64,000 nt of DNA. Source: Thermogemmatispora onikobensis (GTDB lineage: Bacteria > Chloroflexota > Ktedonobacteria > Ktedonobacterales > Ktedonobacteraceae). Both the position numbers and the translations under genes were made by a program. The stretch is taken from assembly GCF_001748285.1 (NCBI RefSeq), contig NZ_BDGT01000025.1, positions 35,548 to 99,547 of the forward strand. The letters are read 5' to 3'. Shown here piece by piece: positions 37,101-44,515 of this stretch (its first letter is position 1; each line of letters starts with the position of its first letter). The notes under the pieces were generated by a model. The model saw nothing but the letters and a program-made list of their open reading frames with translations. It searched no databases and was not told the origin of the DNA.

Positions 37101-38033
37101 ATGCATTTGATGAAGCAGATGCAGGCACAGAACTGGCTGATAGATTTTCGCGGGGGCACGCGGGCCAACATGTACCGTGTGCTCAAGACGGTTGTTGCCA
37201 CCCGGTCGCCGTATCAGGAGATCCTGATTCTGGACACCATCGGTTTTGGGAGGGCGCTTTTTCTGGATGGCATTCCGCAGTCCTCGGCCCTAGACGAGCA
37301 CATCTATCACGAAGCGCTCATTCATCCAGTCCTCATTGCACATCGGCAGCCCAAGAAGGTTTTCATTGTTGGAGGGGGAGAGGGAGCCTCGCTTCGTGAA
37401 GTACTGAGGCACAACACCGTTGAGCGGGTAGTGATGGTAGACATTGACGACACGCTGGTGGCGCTGGCCAGGGAGCATTTGGGGGAGTGGCACCAGGGAG
37501 CCTTTGACGATCCGCGAGTTGAGCTAGTGCATACGGATGCGCGGGGCTATCTAGAGAAGACCAACGAGACCTTTGACAGTGTCATTGTTGACGCCACAGA
37601 CCCACTGGAGGGGGGGCCGGCGGCCCTGCTCTTCACCACTGAATTTTTCCAGCTGGCCAAGTCGCGACTCAATCCGGGGGGGACTTTTGGCATGCAGGCT
37701 GAAGCGACCGACATTGGAGTCTGTGAGGCGCATGCCTCGATCATCAAGACCCTGAAGCAGTGCTTCAAATCGGTGTTTTCCTATCAGGCGATGGTCACTT
37801 TCTTTGGTCTCCCCTGGGGCTTTGCTGTAGCCAGTGACGCGGACATCGCGGCGCGCTTTACGCCGGAGGTTATCGCGGCCACGCTGCGGGAGAGGGGTTG
37901 CACCAATCTCAGATTTTACGATGTTGAGTCGCACCAGCACATGTTTGCTCTGCCCAAGTACGTACGGGATGCCATCGAAGACCCGAACGTGGGCATGATC
38001 ATCCGGGACGACCGTGTCCTTGTAGTGGAATAG
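37101..38033 (+). CDS. speE: Spermidine synthase (polyamine aminopropyltransferase)
   Basis: 310 residues. It transfers the aminopropyl group from decarboxylated S-adenosylmethionine to putrescine. Visible motifs: YQEILILDTIGFGRALFLDG, the Asp/His-rich entry ALDEHIYHEALIHP, the nucleotide loop VFIVGGGEGASLREVLRH, VVMVDIDDTLVALAREHL, and the catalytic Asp region VIVDATDPLEGGPAALLFT. The ATG at 37101 follows GAGGGGTG. It is convergent with speD, which supplies its substrate; a shared bidirectional terminator separates the two. Confidence 0.95.
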   Translation: MHLMKQMQAQNWLIDFRGGTRANMYRVLKTVVATRSPYQEILILDTIGFGRALFLDGIPQSSALDEHIYHEALIHPVLIAHRQPKKVFIVGGGEGASLREVLRHNTVERVVMVDIDDTLVALAREHLGEWHQGAFDDPRVELVHTDARGYLEKTNETFDSVIVDATDPLEGGPAALLFTTEFFQLAKSRLNPGGTFGMQAEATDIGVCEAHASIIKTLKQCFKSVFSYQAMVTFFGLPWGFAVASDADIAARFTPEVIAATLRERGCTNLRFYDVESHQHMFALPKYVRDAIEDPNVGMIIRDDRVLVVE

Positions 38034-38098
38034 AAAAAACGCCCACCTGAGCCATGCCCCGCTTGGCTTCGGCGCGGGGCATGGCCGTGAGCGTTTTC
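38034..38098. terminator. Bidirectional terminator between speE and speD
   Basis: Inner perfect 12-bp stem (38051-38062 with 38074-38085) and an outer AAAACGC/GCGTTTT stem (38036-38042 with 38091-38097). The A-run on one side and T-run on the other let it act on both strands. Confidence 0.8.
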
Positions 38099-38265
38099 TG
38101 CGCCGAGGAGCCGACCCCACCCACAGGGATGCTCTCCTTCCTCCTCTTGTTCCCTTCCCTTCCTCCTCCTTTCCTCTCTCGCACCTTCGCGGCGACCCGT
38201 CCCTGCGGACAGGCAGGTGGATAGCGGGCAGGCGGACAGGTTTGGTGGATGAGCGGAGGGCGGAA

Positions 38266-38628
38266 TTAGCGGGCGAGCCGGCGAGTTTCGACTTTCCCTG
38301 GCTCGAAGAAAGAGACGAGCGCGGCGTGGATGCGTTCAGCGGCGTCGGAATTATCCCGCTGGTAGTTGCAGATGTAGACCTCCAGCGTCGCGTAGCCCAA
38401 TTCTGGCCAGGTATGGATAGCAATATGAGACTCAGCCAGGGCGATCAGGCAGGTGATACCGCCCCCATCGAACTGATGACAAAAAGCTCCCAGTTGCGTG
38501 AGATTGTGCTCTTTCGTCATCCTAGAGACGGCTGCACGCAGCTTCTCGCTATCCAGCTGAGCCATCAGGTTCTTGTCGCACGAATACAGTTCCGACAAGA
38601 TGTGCTTTCCAACCGGAGGGGGTGCCAT
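38266..38628 (-). CDS. speD: S-adenosylmethionine decarboxylase proenzyme
   Basis: 120 residues, the short bacterial class 1b form. It self-cleaves to create a pyruvoyl cofactor: the cleavage site is Glu66-Ser67 in LIALAESHIAIHTWPELGYA, with His72 and Cys87 (EVYICNY) as the other processing and catalytic residues. Product decarboxylated SAM feeds SpeE, encoded convergently 230 bp away. The start at 38628 has only a distant GGAAAGGAAG; the family start fits. A promoter lies about 160 nt upstream. Confidence 0.95.
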   Translation of the reverse strand: MAPPPVGKHILSELYSCDKNLMAQLDSEKLRAAVSRMTKEHNLTQLGAFCHQFDGGGITCLIALAESHIAIHTWPELGYATLEVYICNYQRDNSDAAERIHAALVSFFEPGKVETRRLAR

Positions 38629-38793
38629 CGATTCAGAAACGCTTCCTTTCCTGAATTAATGTACCACTTTCGTAGCCCTGGTCGGTGCAACCAAACTCTA
38701 TGTATCGCCAAAGCGATATTGTTGAGGTGCGTTGGTGAAAGCAGATATATCAGCCCAGATGGCTCCAGGGCGTTTTGTCACAGCGGCCATACT

Positions 38794-38822
38794 AGTTTAG
38801 CATATTTCTTCCCCCATGACAA
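38794..38822 (-). promoter_or_regulatory. Promoter of speD
   Basis: TTGTCA (38822-38817), 17-nt spacer ending in TGC, TAAACT (38799-38794) on the minus strand. Leader of about 160 nt. Confidence 0.5.
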
Positions 38823-38961
38823 TGGCTGTGCTTTTGGCCAGCGGTCGATGTTGCGCGGTGCCTCTGTGGGCCTCTCGAGTGCTCTGAGGTCCTCTACGGT
38901 CTGTCCGATCAGGGAGCAACGTGCTGGAGAAACTCAGGGAAAGGCCAAAAAGAGACCTCCC

Positions 38962-39001
38962 AAAAAGATGGCCGTGATGCGCAAGCTGGCATCACGGCCA
39001 T
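38962..39001 (-). terminator. Rho-independent terminator of leuS
   Basis: Perfect 13-bp stem (39001-38989 with 38980-38968), loop of 8 nt, then five T on the minus strand. It is 74 nt past the leuS stop. Confidence 0.85.
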
Positions 39002-39074
39002 AGACTGGCTGATTGGTTGCCTTTAGCCGCTGTGAGAGAAGATCAAGGCACCAGCCTCCAGCCCTGCTACTGGC

Positions 39075-41579
39075 TTACTCTGCTGGCTGGGCCTGCTCTG
39101 GCTTCGAAGCCTGGCGTGTAACCACATTTGCGATGCGGCCTGGCACGTAGATGAACTTCTCCACGGGGGTATCGCCGATAGAGGCGGCCACGCGCGGATT
39201 GCGCAGCACCAGCTGACGGATCTCCTCCTCGGATGTCTCGACCGGCACCTCCAGGCGTTCGCGCACGCGCCCATTGACCTGGACCACCAGCGTGAAAGTT
39301 TCATCGCGTGTCAGGGCCTCATCATACTGTGGCCAGTCGCTCAGATGGATGCTGCCCTGGTGGCCGGTCATTTCCCACAGCTCCTCGGTGATATGAGGGG
39401 CCATCGGAGCCAGCAGGTGCATCATGGTCTCCAGGGCCTGGCGATAGGTGGCGGTGCGAGCGACCGGCTCGTGCTGTTGTTTGATCAGGGCATTGTTCAT
39501 CTCCATCAAAGCGGCCAGGGCTGTATTGAAGCGGAAGTGATGCAGGTCCTCGGTGACCCGCTTAATCGTCTTATGGCGCAGGCGCTCGATGGCGCGGCTT
39601 GCCTCGTTCTCCTCCTCGCTGACTGTGCCGCTGACCCAGCTTTCCGTCACCAGGTTCCAGAAGCGGTTCAGGAAGCGCCAGACGCCTTCCAGGTTCTCTG
39701 CTTTGAAGCTACCGCCCTGGTCGAAGGGGCCGATGAACATCATGTAGCAGCGCACCGTATCGGCGCCGTACTTCTCGACATACTTATCGGGGGCCTCGAC
39801 GTTGCCGCGCGACTTTGACATCTTTTGGCCGTCGGAGCCCAGGACCATGCCCTGGTGATACAGGCGCAGGAACGGCTCATCGAAATGCAGATAGCCCATA
39901 TCGCGCAGGGCCTTGACGAAGAAGCGCGCGTACAGCAGGTGCATGGTAGCGTGCTCGGCGCCGCCCACATACTGGTCGACCGGCAGCCAGCGGCGGATGG
40001 CCTCCTCGCTCCAGGCCTGTGTGTCGTTATGCGGATCGGCGTAGCGCAGGAAGTACCAGGACGAGCAAATGAAGGTGTCCATCGTATCGACCTCGCGCGT
40101 AGCCGGGCCGCCGCACTGGGGGCAGGTTGTATTCAAGAAGGCCGGTTCGTAGCGCAGAGGGGACTCGCCCGTCGGCTTGAACTGGACATGCTCGGGCAGA
40201 TAGACGGGCAGCTGGTCCTCGGGAACGGGAACCGTGCCATCCTTGGGACAATAGATGATGGGGATCGGGGCGCCCCAGTAGCGCTGGCGGCTGATCAGCC
40301 AGTCGCGCAGACGGTAAGTCACCTTCGACTGTCCGATGCCCTGTTCCTCCAGGTAGCTAATCACGCGGCGGATGGCCTGGTCGGCGGGCGTTCCTGTAAA
40401 GGGGCCGGAGTTGATCATGGTTCCGTAGGCCGCCTTGGCCTCGCTCCAGGTTGCCGGATCGCTTTCCTCCTCGCCTGGGGGCAGGATCACCTGACGGATG
40501 GGCAGGCCAAACGTGCGGGCGAACTCGAAATCGCGCTGATCGTGGGCAGGCACGCCCATCACCGCGCCCGAGCCATAGCTCAGCAGCACATAATCGGCGA
40601 TCCAGACCGGCACGCGGTCGCCGCTGACAGGATTGGTGACAAAGCCGCCGGTGAAGACGCCCGTCTTCTCCTTCTCGGTATTCATGCGCTCGATCTCAGT
40701 CATGCGGCGGGTACGCTCGACGTAGGCCTCGACCGCGGCGCGCTGTTCAGGAGTTGTCAGGCGCTCGACCAGTGGATGCTCCGGGGCCAGTACGAAGAAG
40801 GTCACACCGTAGATCGTATCGGGGCGCGTGGTAAAGACGGGGATCTCGACGCGCTCACCGGCGATCTCGGTAAAGAAACGGATCTCTGCCCCCTCGCTGC
40901 GTCCGATCCAGTTACGCTGCATCGTGATAGTCTTCTCGGGCCATTCGATGCCATCGAAGCGCAGCAGCTCCTCGGCGTATTGAGTGATGCGCAGCAGCCA
41001 CTGCTCGATCTCCTTGCGGATCACCGTACTGCCGCAGCGTTCGCACGTGCCGTTAGGCAGCACCTGCTCATTGGCCAGGGTAGTATTGCAGCCGGGGCAC
41101 CAGTTTGCGGGGGCGCGAGTGCGATAGGCCAGGCCGTGCTTATAGAACTGCAGGAAGAGCCACTGTGTCCATTTATAATACTCGGGCTGACAGGTCACGA
41201 CCTCGCGCTGCCAGTCCCACTGAGCGCCCATCATGCGCAGCTGTTGGCGCATGCGTTCGATGTTGGCCATTGTCCAATCGTGGGCCTGGATGCCGCGTTT
41301 GATGGCGGCGTTTTCGGCGGGCAGGCCGAAGGCGTCGAAGCCGATGGGCTGCATAACATTGTAGCCCAGGCGGCGCATAAAGCGGCCATAGGCATCGAAA
41401 GGAGAATAGTTGTACCAGTGGCCCATGTGCAGATCGCCGGAGGGGTAGGGGAACATCACCAAATGATAGAACTTGGGCTTAGGCGAATCGTCCGGCGCGT
41501 GATAGATCTGCTCCTCCTCCCAGCGAGTCTGCCATTTTGGTTCAATTACCTTTGGATCATATTTTGTGCGCGTGATCAT
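39075..41579 (-). CDS. leuS: Leucyl-tRNA synthetase
   Basis: 834 residues, class I synthetase charging tRNA-Leu. HIGH motif in YPSGDLHMGHWYN near residue 45, the CP1 editing domain (TTRPDTIYGVTFFVLAPEHP and the threonine-rich pocket), zinc-type Cys pairs WCPGCNTTLANEQV and CERCGS, a second CPQCGGP, and the KMSKS loop DGQKMSKSRGN. C-terminal anticodon domain complete. The frame is open to 41990 but the ATG at 41579 (MITRTKYDP) is the family start. Expression is predicted to be under a T-box leader ending about 350 nt upstream. Confidence 0.97.
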   Translation of the reverse strand: MITRTKYDPKVIEPKWQTRWEEEQIYHAPDDSPKPKFYHLVMFPYPSGDLHMGHWYNYSPFDAYGRFMRRLGYNVMQPIGFDAFGLPAENAAIKRGIQAHDWTMANIERMRQQLRMMGAQWDWQREVVTCQPEYYKWTQWLFLQFYKHGLAYRTRAPANWCPGCNTTLANEQVLPNGTCERCGSTVIRKEIEQWLLRITQYAEELLRFDGIEWPEKTITMQRNWIGRSEGAEIRFFTEIAGERVEIPVFTTRPDTIYGVTFFVLAPEHPLVERLTTPEQRAAVEAYVERTRRMTEIERMNTEKEKTGVFTGGFVTNPVSGDRVPVWIADYVLLSYGSGAVMGVPAHDQRDFEFARTFGLPIRQVILPPGEEESDPATWSEAKAAYGTMINSGPFTGTPADQAIRRVISYLEEQGIGQSKVTYRLRDWLISRQRYWGAPIPIIYCPKDGTVPVPEDQLPVYLPEHVQFKPTGESPLRYEPAFLNTTCPQCGGPATREVDTMDTFICSSWYFLRYADPHNDTQAWSEEAIRRWLPVDQYVGGAEHATMHLLYARFFVKALRDMGYLHFDEPFLRLYHQGMVLGSDGQKMSKSRGNVEAPDKYVEKYGADTVRCYMMFIGPFDQGGSFKAENLEGVWRFLNRFWNLVTESWVSGTVSEEENEASRAIERLRHKTIKRVTEDLHHFRFNTALAALMEMNNALIKQQHEPVARTATYRQALETMMHLLAPMAPHITEELWEMTGHQGSIHLSDWPQYDEALTRDETFTLVVQVNGRVRERLEVPVETSEEEIRQLVLRNPRVAASIGDTPVEKFIYVPGRIANVVTRQASKPEQAQPAE

Positions 41580-41929
41580 TGCAGGTGTCCCTCCCCTGAT
41601 AATCGGTCGGACCTGATCAGGCACTGCGGCCAACAGCAGGAAAGCAGAGGCAAAGCGAACTGGCGTCGTACATAGGCTTGCGAAGCCAGCCCGCGGCGCC
41701 CGCGCGAGAGCGGTGGCGCTTATTCTGCTGCTTCTCCTGGTCTGGCTGGCTGGCTGGCTCGTAGTGGTGGCCCTGCTTTGATAGCGGCGGTAGTCCAGGT
41801 GGAGCGGCAGCCGCCGAAAGACAAAGCAGGCTGCGGCGCAGACCAGGCGCAGGGCGAACGGCGCCGAGCCAGGAAGGCGACAGCGACAGGCCAGGAAATA
41901 AGCGACGGAGTAGGGAGCGAGCGTAGCAA
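41580..41929 (-). other. Long leuS 5' untranslated region
   Basis: 350 nt between the T-box terminator and the leuS start. It contains a run of GCTG units near 41741-41760 and no recognisable gene. An open frame continuing into leuS exists but has no conserved content. Confidence 0.5.
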
Positions 41930-41931
41930 TA

Positions 41932-41967
41932 AAAAAACCTTTCATCCCCTCGGGACGAAAGGTTTTT
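41932..41967 (-). terminator. T-box attenuator terminator
   Basis: Stem AACCTTTC/GAAAGGTT extended by TCCC/GGGA, followed by seven T on the minus strand. Its 5' arm holds the GTCCC that also pairs with the AGGG of the T-box to form the antiterminator. Confidence 0.9.
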
Positions 41968-42026
41968 CCGTGGTACCACCCTGTTTCCAATCACCATCAG
42001 CAGCTTACTGCGGAGTTGAAGAAAGG

Positions 42027-42099
42027 TGGACCTGAGGGGACTCGAACCCCTGACCTCCTCCATGCCATAGAGGCGCGCTACCAGCTGTGCTACAGGCCC
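42027..42099 (-). tRNA. tRNA-Ala(GGC), inside the leuS T-box leader
   Basis: 73 nt without CCA (genomic continuation ACCT). Acceptor GGGCCTG/CAGGTCC with the G3:U70 pair that specifies alanine; anticodon loop ATGGCAT gives GGC; T arm AGGGG-TTCGAGT-CCCCT; D loop AGCTGGTA. The D stem has an unusual A12-C23 mismatch between otherwise normal pairs. No promoter of its own is visible; it would be made from the leader promoter (42393-42365) or by read-through from the upstream tRNA. Confidence 0.93.
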
Positions 42100-42364
42100 A
42101 AGCAAGAATAGAGGCGACGCTTCAGAGCGCCGAACAAGCGAGCTATTCTTCACTCCGCAGGGCCGGGTGACTGGCACTCATTCACTGCTATAACGGGCAT
42201 ACCGACAGGTGCTACTGACTCCCGAGGCGTTCGCACCTGTTGCTCACAGGCGAGTTCGGTCGTTTTCCCGTGTAGCCTTGCACCAGCCGGCTACTCTCTG
42301 GACGGGTCTGGCGACCTACTACTCCTGCTCATCGCCAGAGCTGTTCTCTTTCCGCTGCCCTTTT

Positions 42365-42393
42365 ACTATAGCACAAAGCTTTGCGGTTTGCAA
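42365..42393 (-). promoter_or_regulatory. Promoter of the T-box leader
   Basis: TTGCAA (42393-42388), 17-nt spacer ending in TGC, TATAGT (42370-42365). The predicted transcript starts near 42358, just before Stem I. Confidence 0.65.
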
Positions 42394-42457
42394 GGGGGGA
42401 AGGCCCTTTAGTCCTTGCTGCCGTTGAGCTGTGCTCTACTGCTGAGCAGGCAGCGGG

Positions 42458-42530
42458 TGGAGATGAGGGGACTCGAACCCCTGACCTCGACAGTGCGATT
42501 GTCGCGCTCTACCGGCTGAGCTACATCCCC
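42458..42530 (-). tRNA. tRNA-Ala(CGC)
   Basis: 73 nt without CCA. Acceptor GGGGATG/CATCTCC with G3:U70; anticodon stem CGACA/TGTCG with loop ATCGCAC (anticodon CGC, reads GCG); normal D stem GCTC/GAGC; T arm identical to that of tRNA-Ala(GGC). The 5' flank GCTTGGG also matches the other tRNA's flank, suggesting tandem duplication. Confidence 0.95.
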
Positions 42531-42553
42531 AAGCCTTTGTGTTGGCAGCTAGA

Positions 42554-42583
42554 ATGATAGCACATTGAAGGGTGAATTGTAAA
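42554..42583 (-). promoter_or_regulatory. Promoter of tRNA-Ala(CGC)
   Basis: TTTACA (42583-42578), 18-nt spacer ending in TGC, TATCAT (42559-42554). The -35 overlaps one arm of a 10-bp inverted repeat (42570-42579 with 42606-42615) that may also end the upstream deacetylase transcript. Confidence 0.6.
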
Positions 42584-42623
42584 GACCCTTTTCGAGGAGA
42601 TCTTGCAATTCACCCGTTCCGTT

Positions 42624-44114
42624 TTATGGAGATGGCGGCAGGCTGGCGATAAATTCCGCCAGGTTTTCACGTCCGTCGACGCGGATGCGCAAGAGAGCGA
42701 AAGGCTGGGTGCTTTGCTGGAGCCAGCCGGTGGGGCCGGGGTCGGTTGTAGCGCCGACATAGCCGTCGGCGGCCAGCATGGTGGAGATGCGTGTCTGTTC
42801 GAGGGGGGTACCGTGGCGGAATGGCTCGCCGCTGGGGTAGCAGAACTGTTGGATAGGGATGCCGAGGTGCTGCTGCAGGGCAGCCTGTGAGGCCTGCAGC
42901 TCCTGCTGAGTGAGCTGGGGGTCGCCGATGATGATCCAGCCCAGGCTTGTATGGTGCACGGTATGTGAGCCGACCTGCATGCCCTGGGCGAGCAGACTAC
43001 GGATCTCGTTCCAGCTCATATAGCCCGCGGCGCCCACGGCCCCGGTGATGATATAGAACATGCCGCTGAAGCCGTGGGCCTGTAGGAGGGGCACAGCGTA
43101 GTGATAGACGTCCTCGTACCCATCGTCAAAGGTAAGGATGATGGGATGCGGGGGCAGCGGTGCGTCGAAATAGAGAGCGTTGAAGAGCTGGTTGAAGGTG
43201 ATGGTGTGGTAGCCGTGGCTTTTGAGATAGTCGAGCTGGGCGGCAAGGTTGCGCGGCGTGACCGTCAGGCTGAAATCGAGCAGGTTGTGGGTGGGGGCTG
43301 GTGAGACATGATGGTACATCAGGATGGGGACGGAGACGCTGCGGGCGGCTGGCTGCGGTGGGGGCAGGATGGGGGCTTCGGAGTCTGCCGGTCCGCCAGA
43401 AAGCACATACCAGTGTGGCTGTTCATCGCCCTGACCGGGGCTGCCCTGGACGATGAAGGGCAGGTTGTGGTAGACGCTCGCCGGGTGCCGGTCCTCGGGC
43501 GGTAAATTAGCTTCCTTGCTCAAGATGGCGTCGGGGGCCAGTTGCAGCGAGGCCGGGACGGTCAGGGTATCGCTGTAGCTCGTCATGGTCTCGGGGTCGA
43601 CCCAGCGGCTGAGCCGGCTGGGCAGTCCCAGGCTGAAGCCCTGGAGGGTGTAATGGGCAAAGCGTGCCTGCCAGAAATGCGCGAAGGCTTGCTCGTCGGG
43701 CCAGAGGGCGCGCCGGGCAGGTGCCAGGAGCGACCACATGGTGCTGTAGTCATGGTGCAGCAAAGCTGTCAGATAGCGCTGAGCGAGAACAAGCACTTGC
43801 TGCTCGTTGGCCGGCTCCTGCGGGTGCTCGGCGATGAAGGTAGCAGAAGAGTGACGCTGGGCCTGGTTGCCGCCCGTGCTACTGCCGCTCAGAAGCGCAT
43901 AGAGGCCCCAGGCGAGAACGGCGGTGGCGATCAGAAGCAGGCTGAGGAGGCCAGTCAGCAGCAGTTGGATGGTCCGGGATGGGGTCGAGCGATAGCGGTT
44001 CCTGCTGGGAGAGAACAGGCTTGCCGGTCGTCTCGCTGCTCCCCCTGAGCGGGCTGATCCTGGCTCGCTCTGGGAGACCGACCCGTGCGGCTCGTGATTG
44101 GTGGTGTATCTCAT
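42624..44114 (-). CDS. Membrane-anchored polysaccharide deacetylase
   Basis: 496 residues from the ATG at 44114. A cytoplasmic basic tail is followed by one transmembrane helix (LLLTGLLSLLLIATAVLAWG, about residues 45-65), so the rest is outside the cell. Residues about 100-200 (RYLTALLHHDYSTMWSLL) look like an NTF2-type domain. The NodB deacetylase domain carries ILTFDDGYED, GFSGMFYI, and GSHTVHHTSLG (metal-binding Asp-His-His). Such enzymes N-deacetylate chitooligomers, peptidoglycan or extracellular glycans. It may act on the glycan built by the operon at 3.3-8.1 kb (speculative). An alternative ATG is at 44132. Confidence 0.9.
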   Translation of the reverse strand: MRYTTNHEPHGSVSQSEPGSARSGGAARRPASLFSPSRNRYRSTPSRTIQLLLTGLLSLLLIATAVLAWGLYALLSGSSTGGNQAQRHSSATFIAEHPQEPANEQQVLVLAQRYLTALLHHDYSTMWSLLAPARRALWPDEQAFAHFWQARFAHYTLQGFSLGLPSRLSRWVDPETMTSYSDTLTVPASLQLAPDAILSKEANLPPEDRHPASVYHNLPFIVQGSPGQGDEQPHWYVLSGGPADSEAPILPPPQPAARSVSVPILMYHHVSPAPTHNLLDFSLTVTPRNLAAQLDYLKSHGYHTITFNQLFNALYFDAPLPPHPIILTFDDGYEDVYHYAVPLLQAHGFSGMFYIITGAVGAAGYMSWNEIRSLLAQGMQVGSHTVHHTSLGWIIIGDPQLTQQELQASQAALQQHLGIPIQQFCYPSGEPFRHGTPLEQTRISTMLAADGYVGATTDPGPTGWLQQSTQPFALLRIRVDGRENLAEFIASLPPSP

Positions 44115-44173
44115 GGCTGAGCACCTGTGCATGTTGTGTGTTCTTGCCTATAGCTGTACATGACCGCCCCCTC

Positions 44174-44203
44174 ATTATACCAGAATTTAGGTAAAAATAC
44201 CTA
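44174..44203 (-). promoter_or_regulatory. Extended -10 promoter with palindromic operator
   Basis: TATAAT (44179-44174, preceded by TGG) with a palindrome TAGGTA-N4-TACCTA at 44188-44203 covering the -35 region. The layout suggests repression or activation of the deacetylase gene by a dimeric regulator. The rest of the 400-bp spacer up to gnd shows no gene. Confidence 0.45.
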
Positions 44204-44515
44204 TTCAAGAGCAGCAACTGGCGATCAGCTGTGATGAAATACGCTGATAAGTGATGAGGTGGAGAGAGTGGCTTGTGTCTCCTTAGAGGATAGGAGTGCT
44301 GGGAGAAGTTCTTCACCCAGGTTTGAGGAGAGGAGGGAGAGGAAAGGGCAGGAAGGCTGGCTCCGCGCAGTAGCGGGCCAGCCCATTCCGGAGCCGCGGG
44401 CAAACGTTATGTGGCGGTGGCTGCCCGGCGGTCGGCGGCCCCGGCGCGCATCTCGCGAGCGAGGCGGGTCGGCTGTACGAGGGGTTAGCCTTGACAGAGG
44501 TGGTAGTAGCCGGGG

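Larger units (their letters stand above)
41930..42358 (-). promoter_or_regulatory. T-box riboswitch leader of leuS with an embedded tRNA-Ala
   Basis: Senses uncharged tRNA-Leu. Elements in transcript order: Stem I (42341-42242) with base stem GCTC-GGCG/CGCC-GAGC, AGTAGTA S-turn, helices GGTCG/CGACC, CCCGT/ACGGG and TAGCC/GGCTA, AGAGAG bulge and a GGCTGGTGCAA loop; specifier loop GAACTCG with CUC (Leu) at 42254-42252; Stem II (42240-42205); a CCGTTA-containing IIA/B region (about 42197-42190); Stem III arms 42160-42146 and 42023-42008; T-box AGGGTGGTACCACGG (41982-41968); terminator. Between the Stem III arms lies a complete tRNA-Ala. The UGGU of the T-box pairs with a discriminator A. Reading UCG (Ser) one base on is the alternative specifier register. 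Confidence 0.9.

Noticed and set aside
41617..42177. A long open frame through the T-box and tRNA region
   Set aside because: It crosses a tRNA, the antiterminator and the terminator; coding use is implausible.
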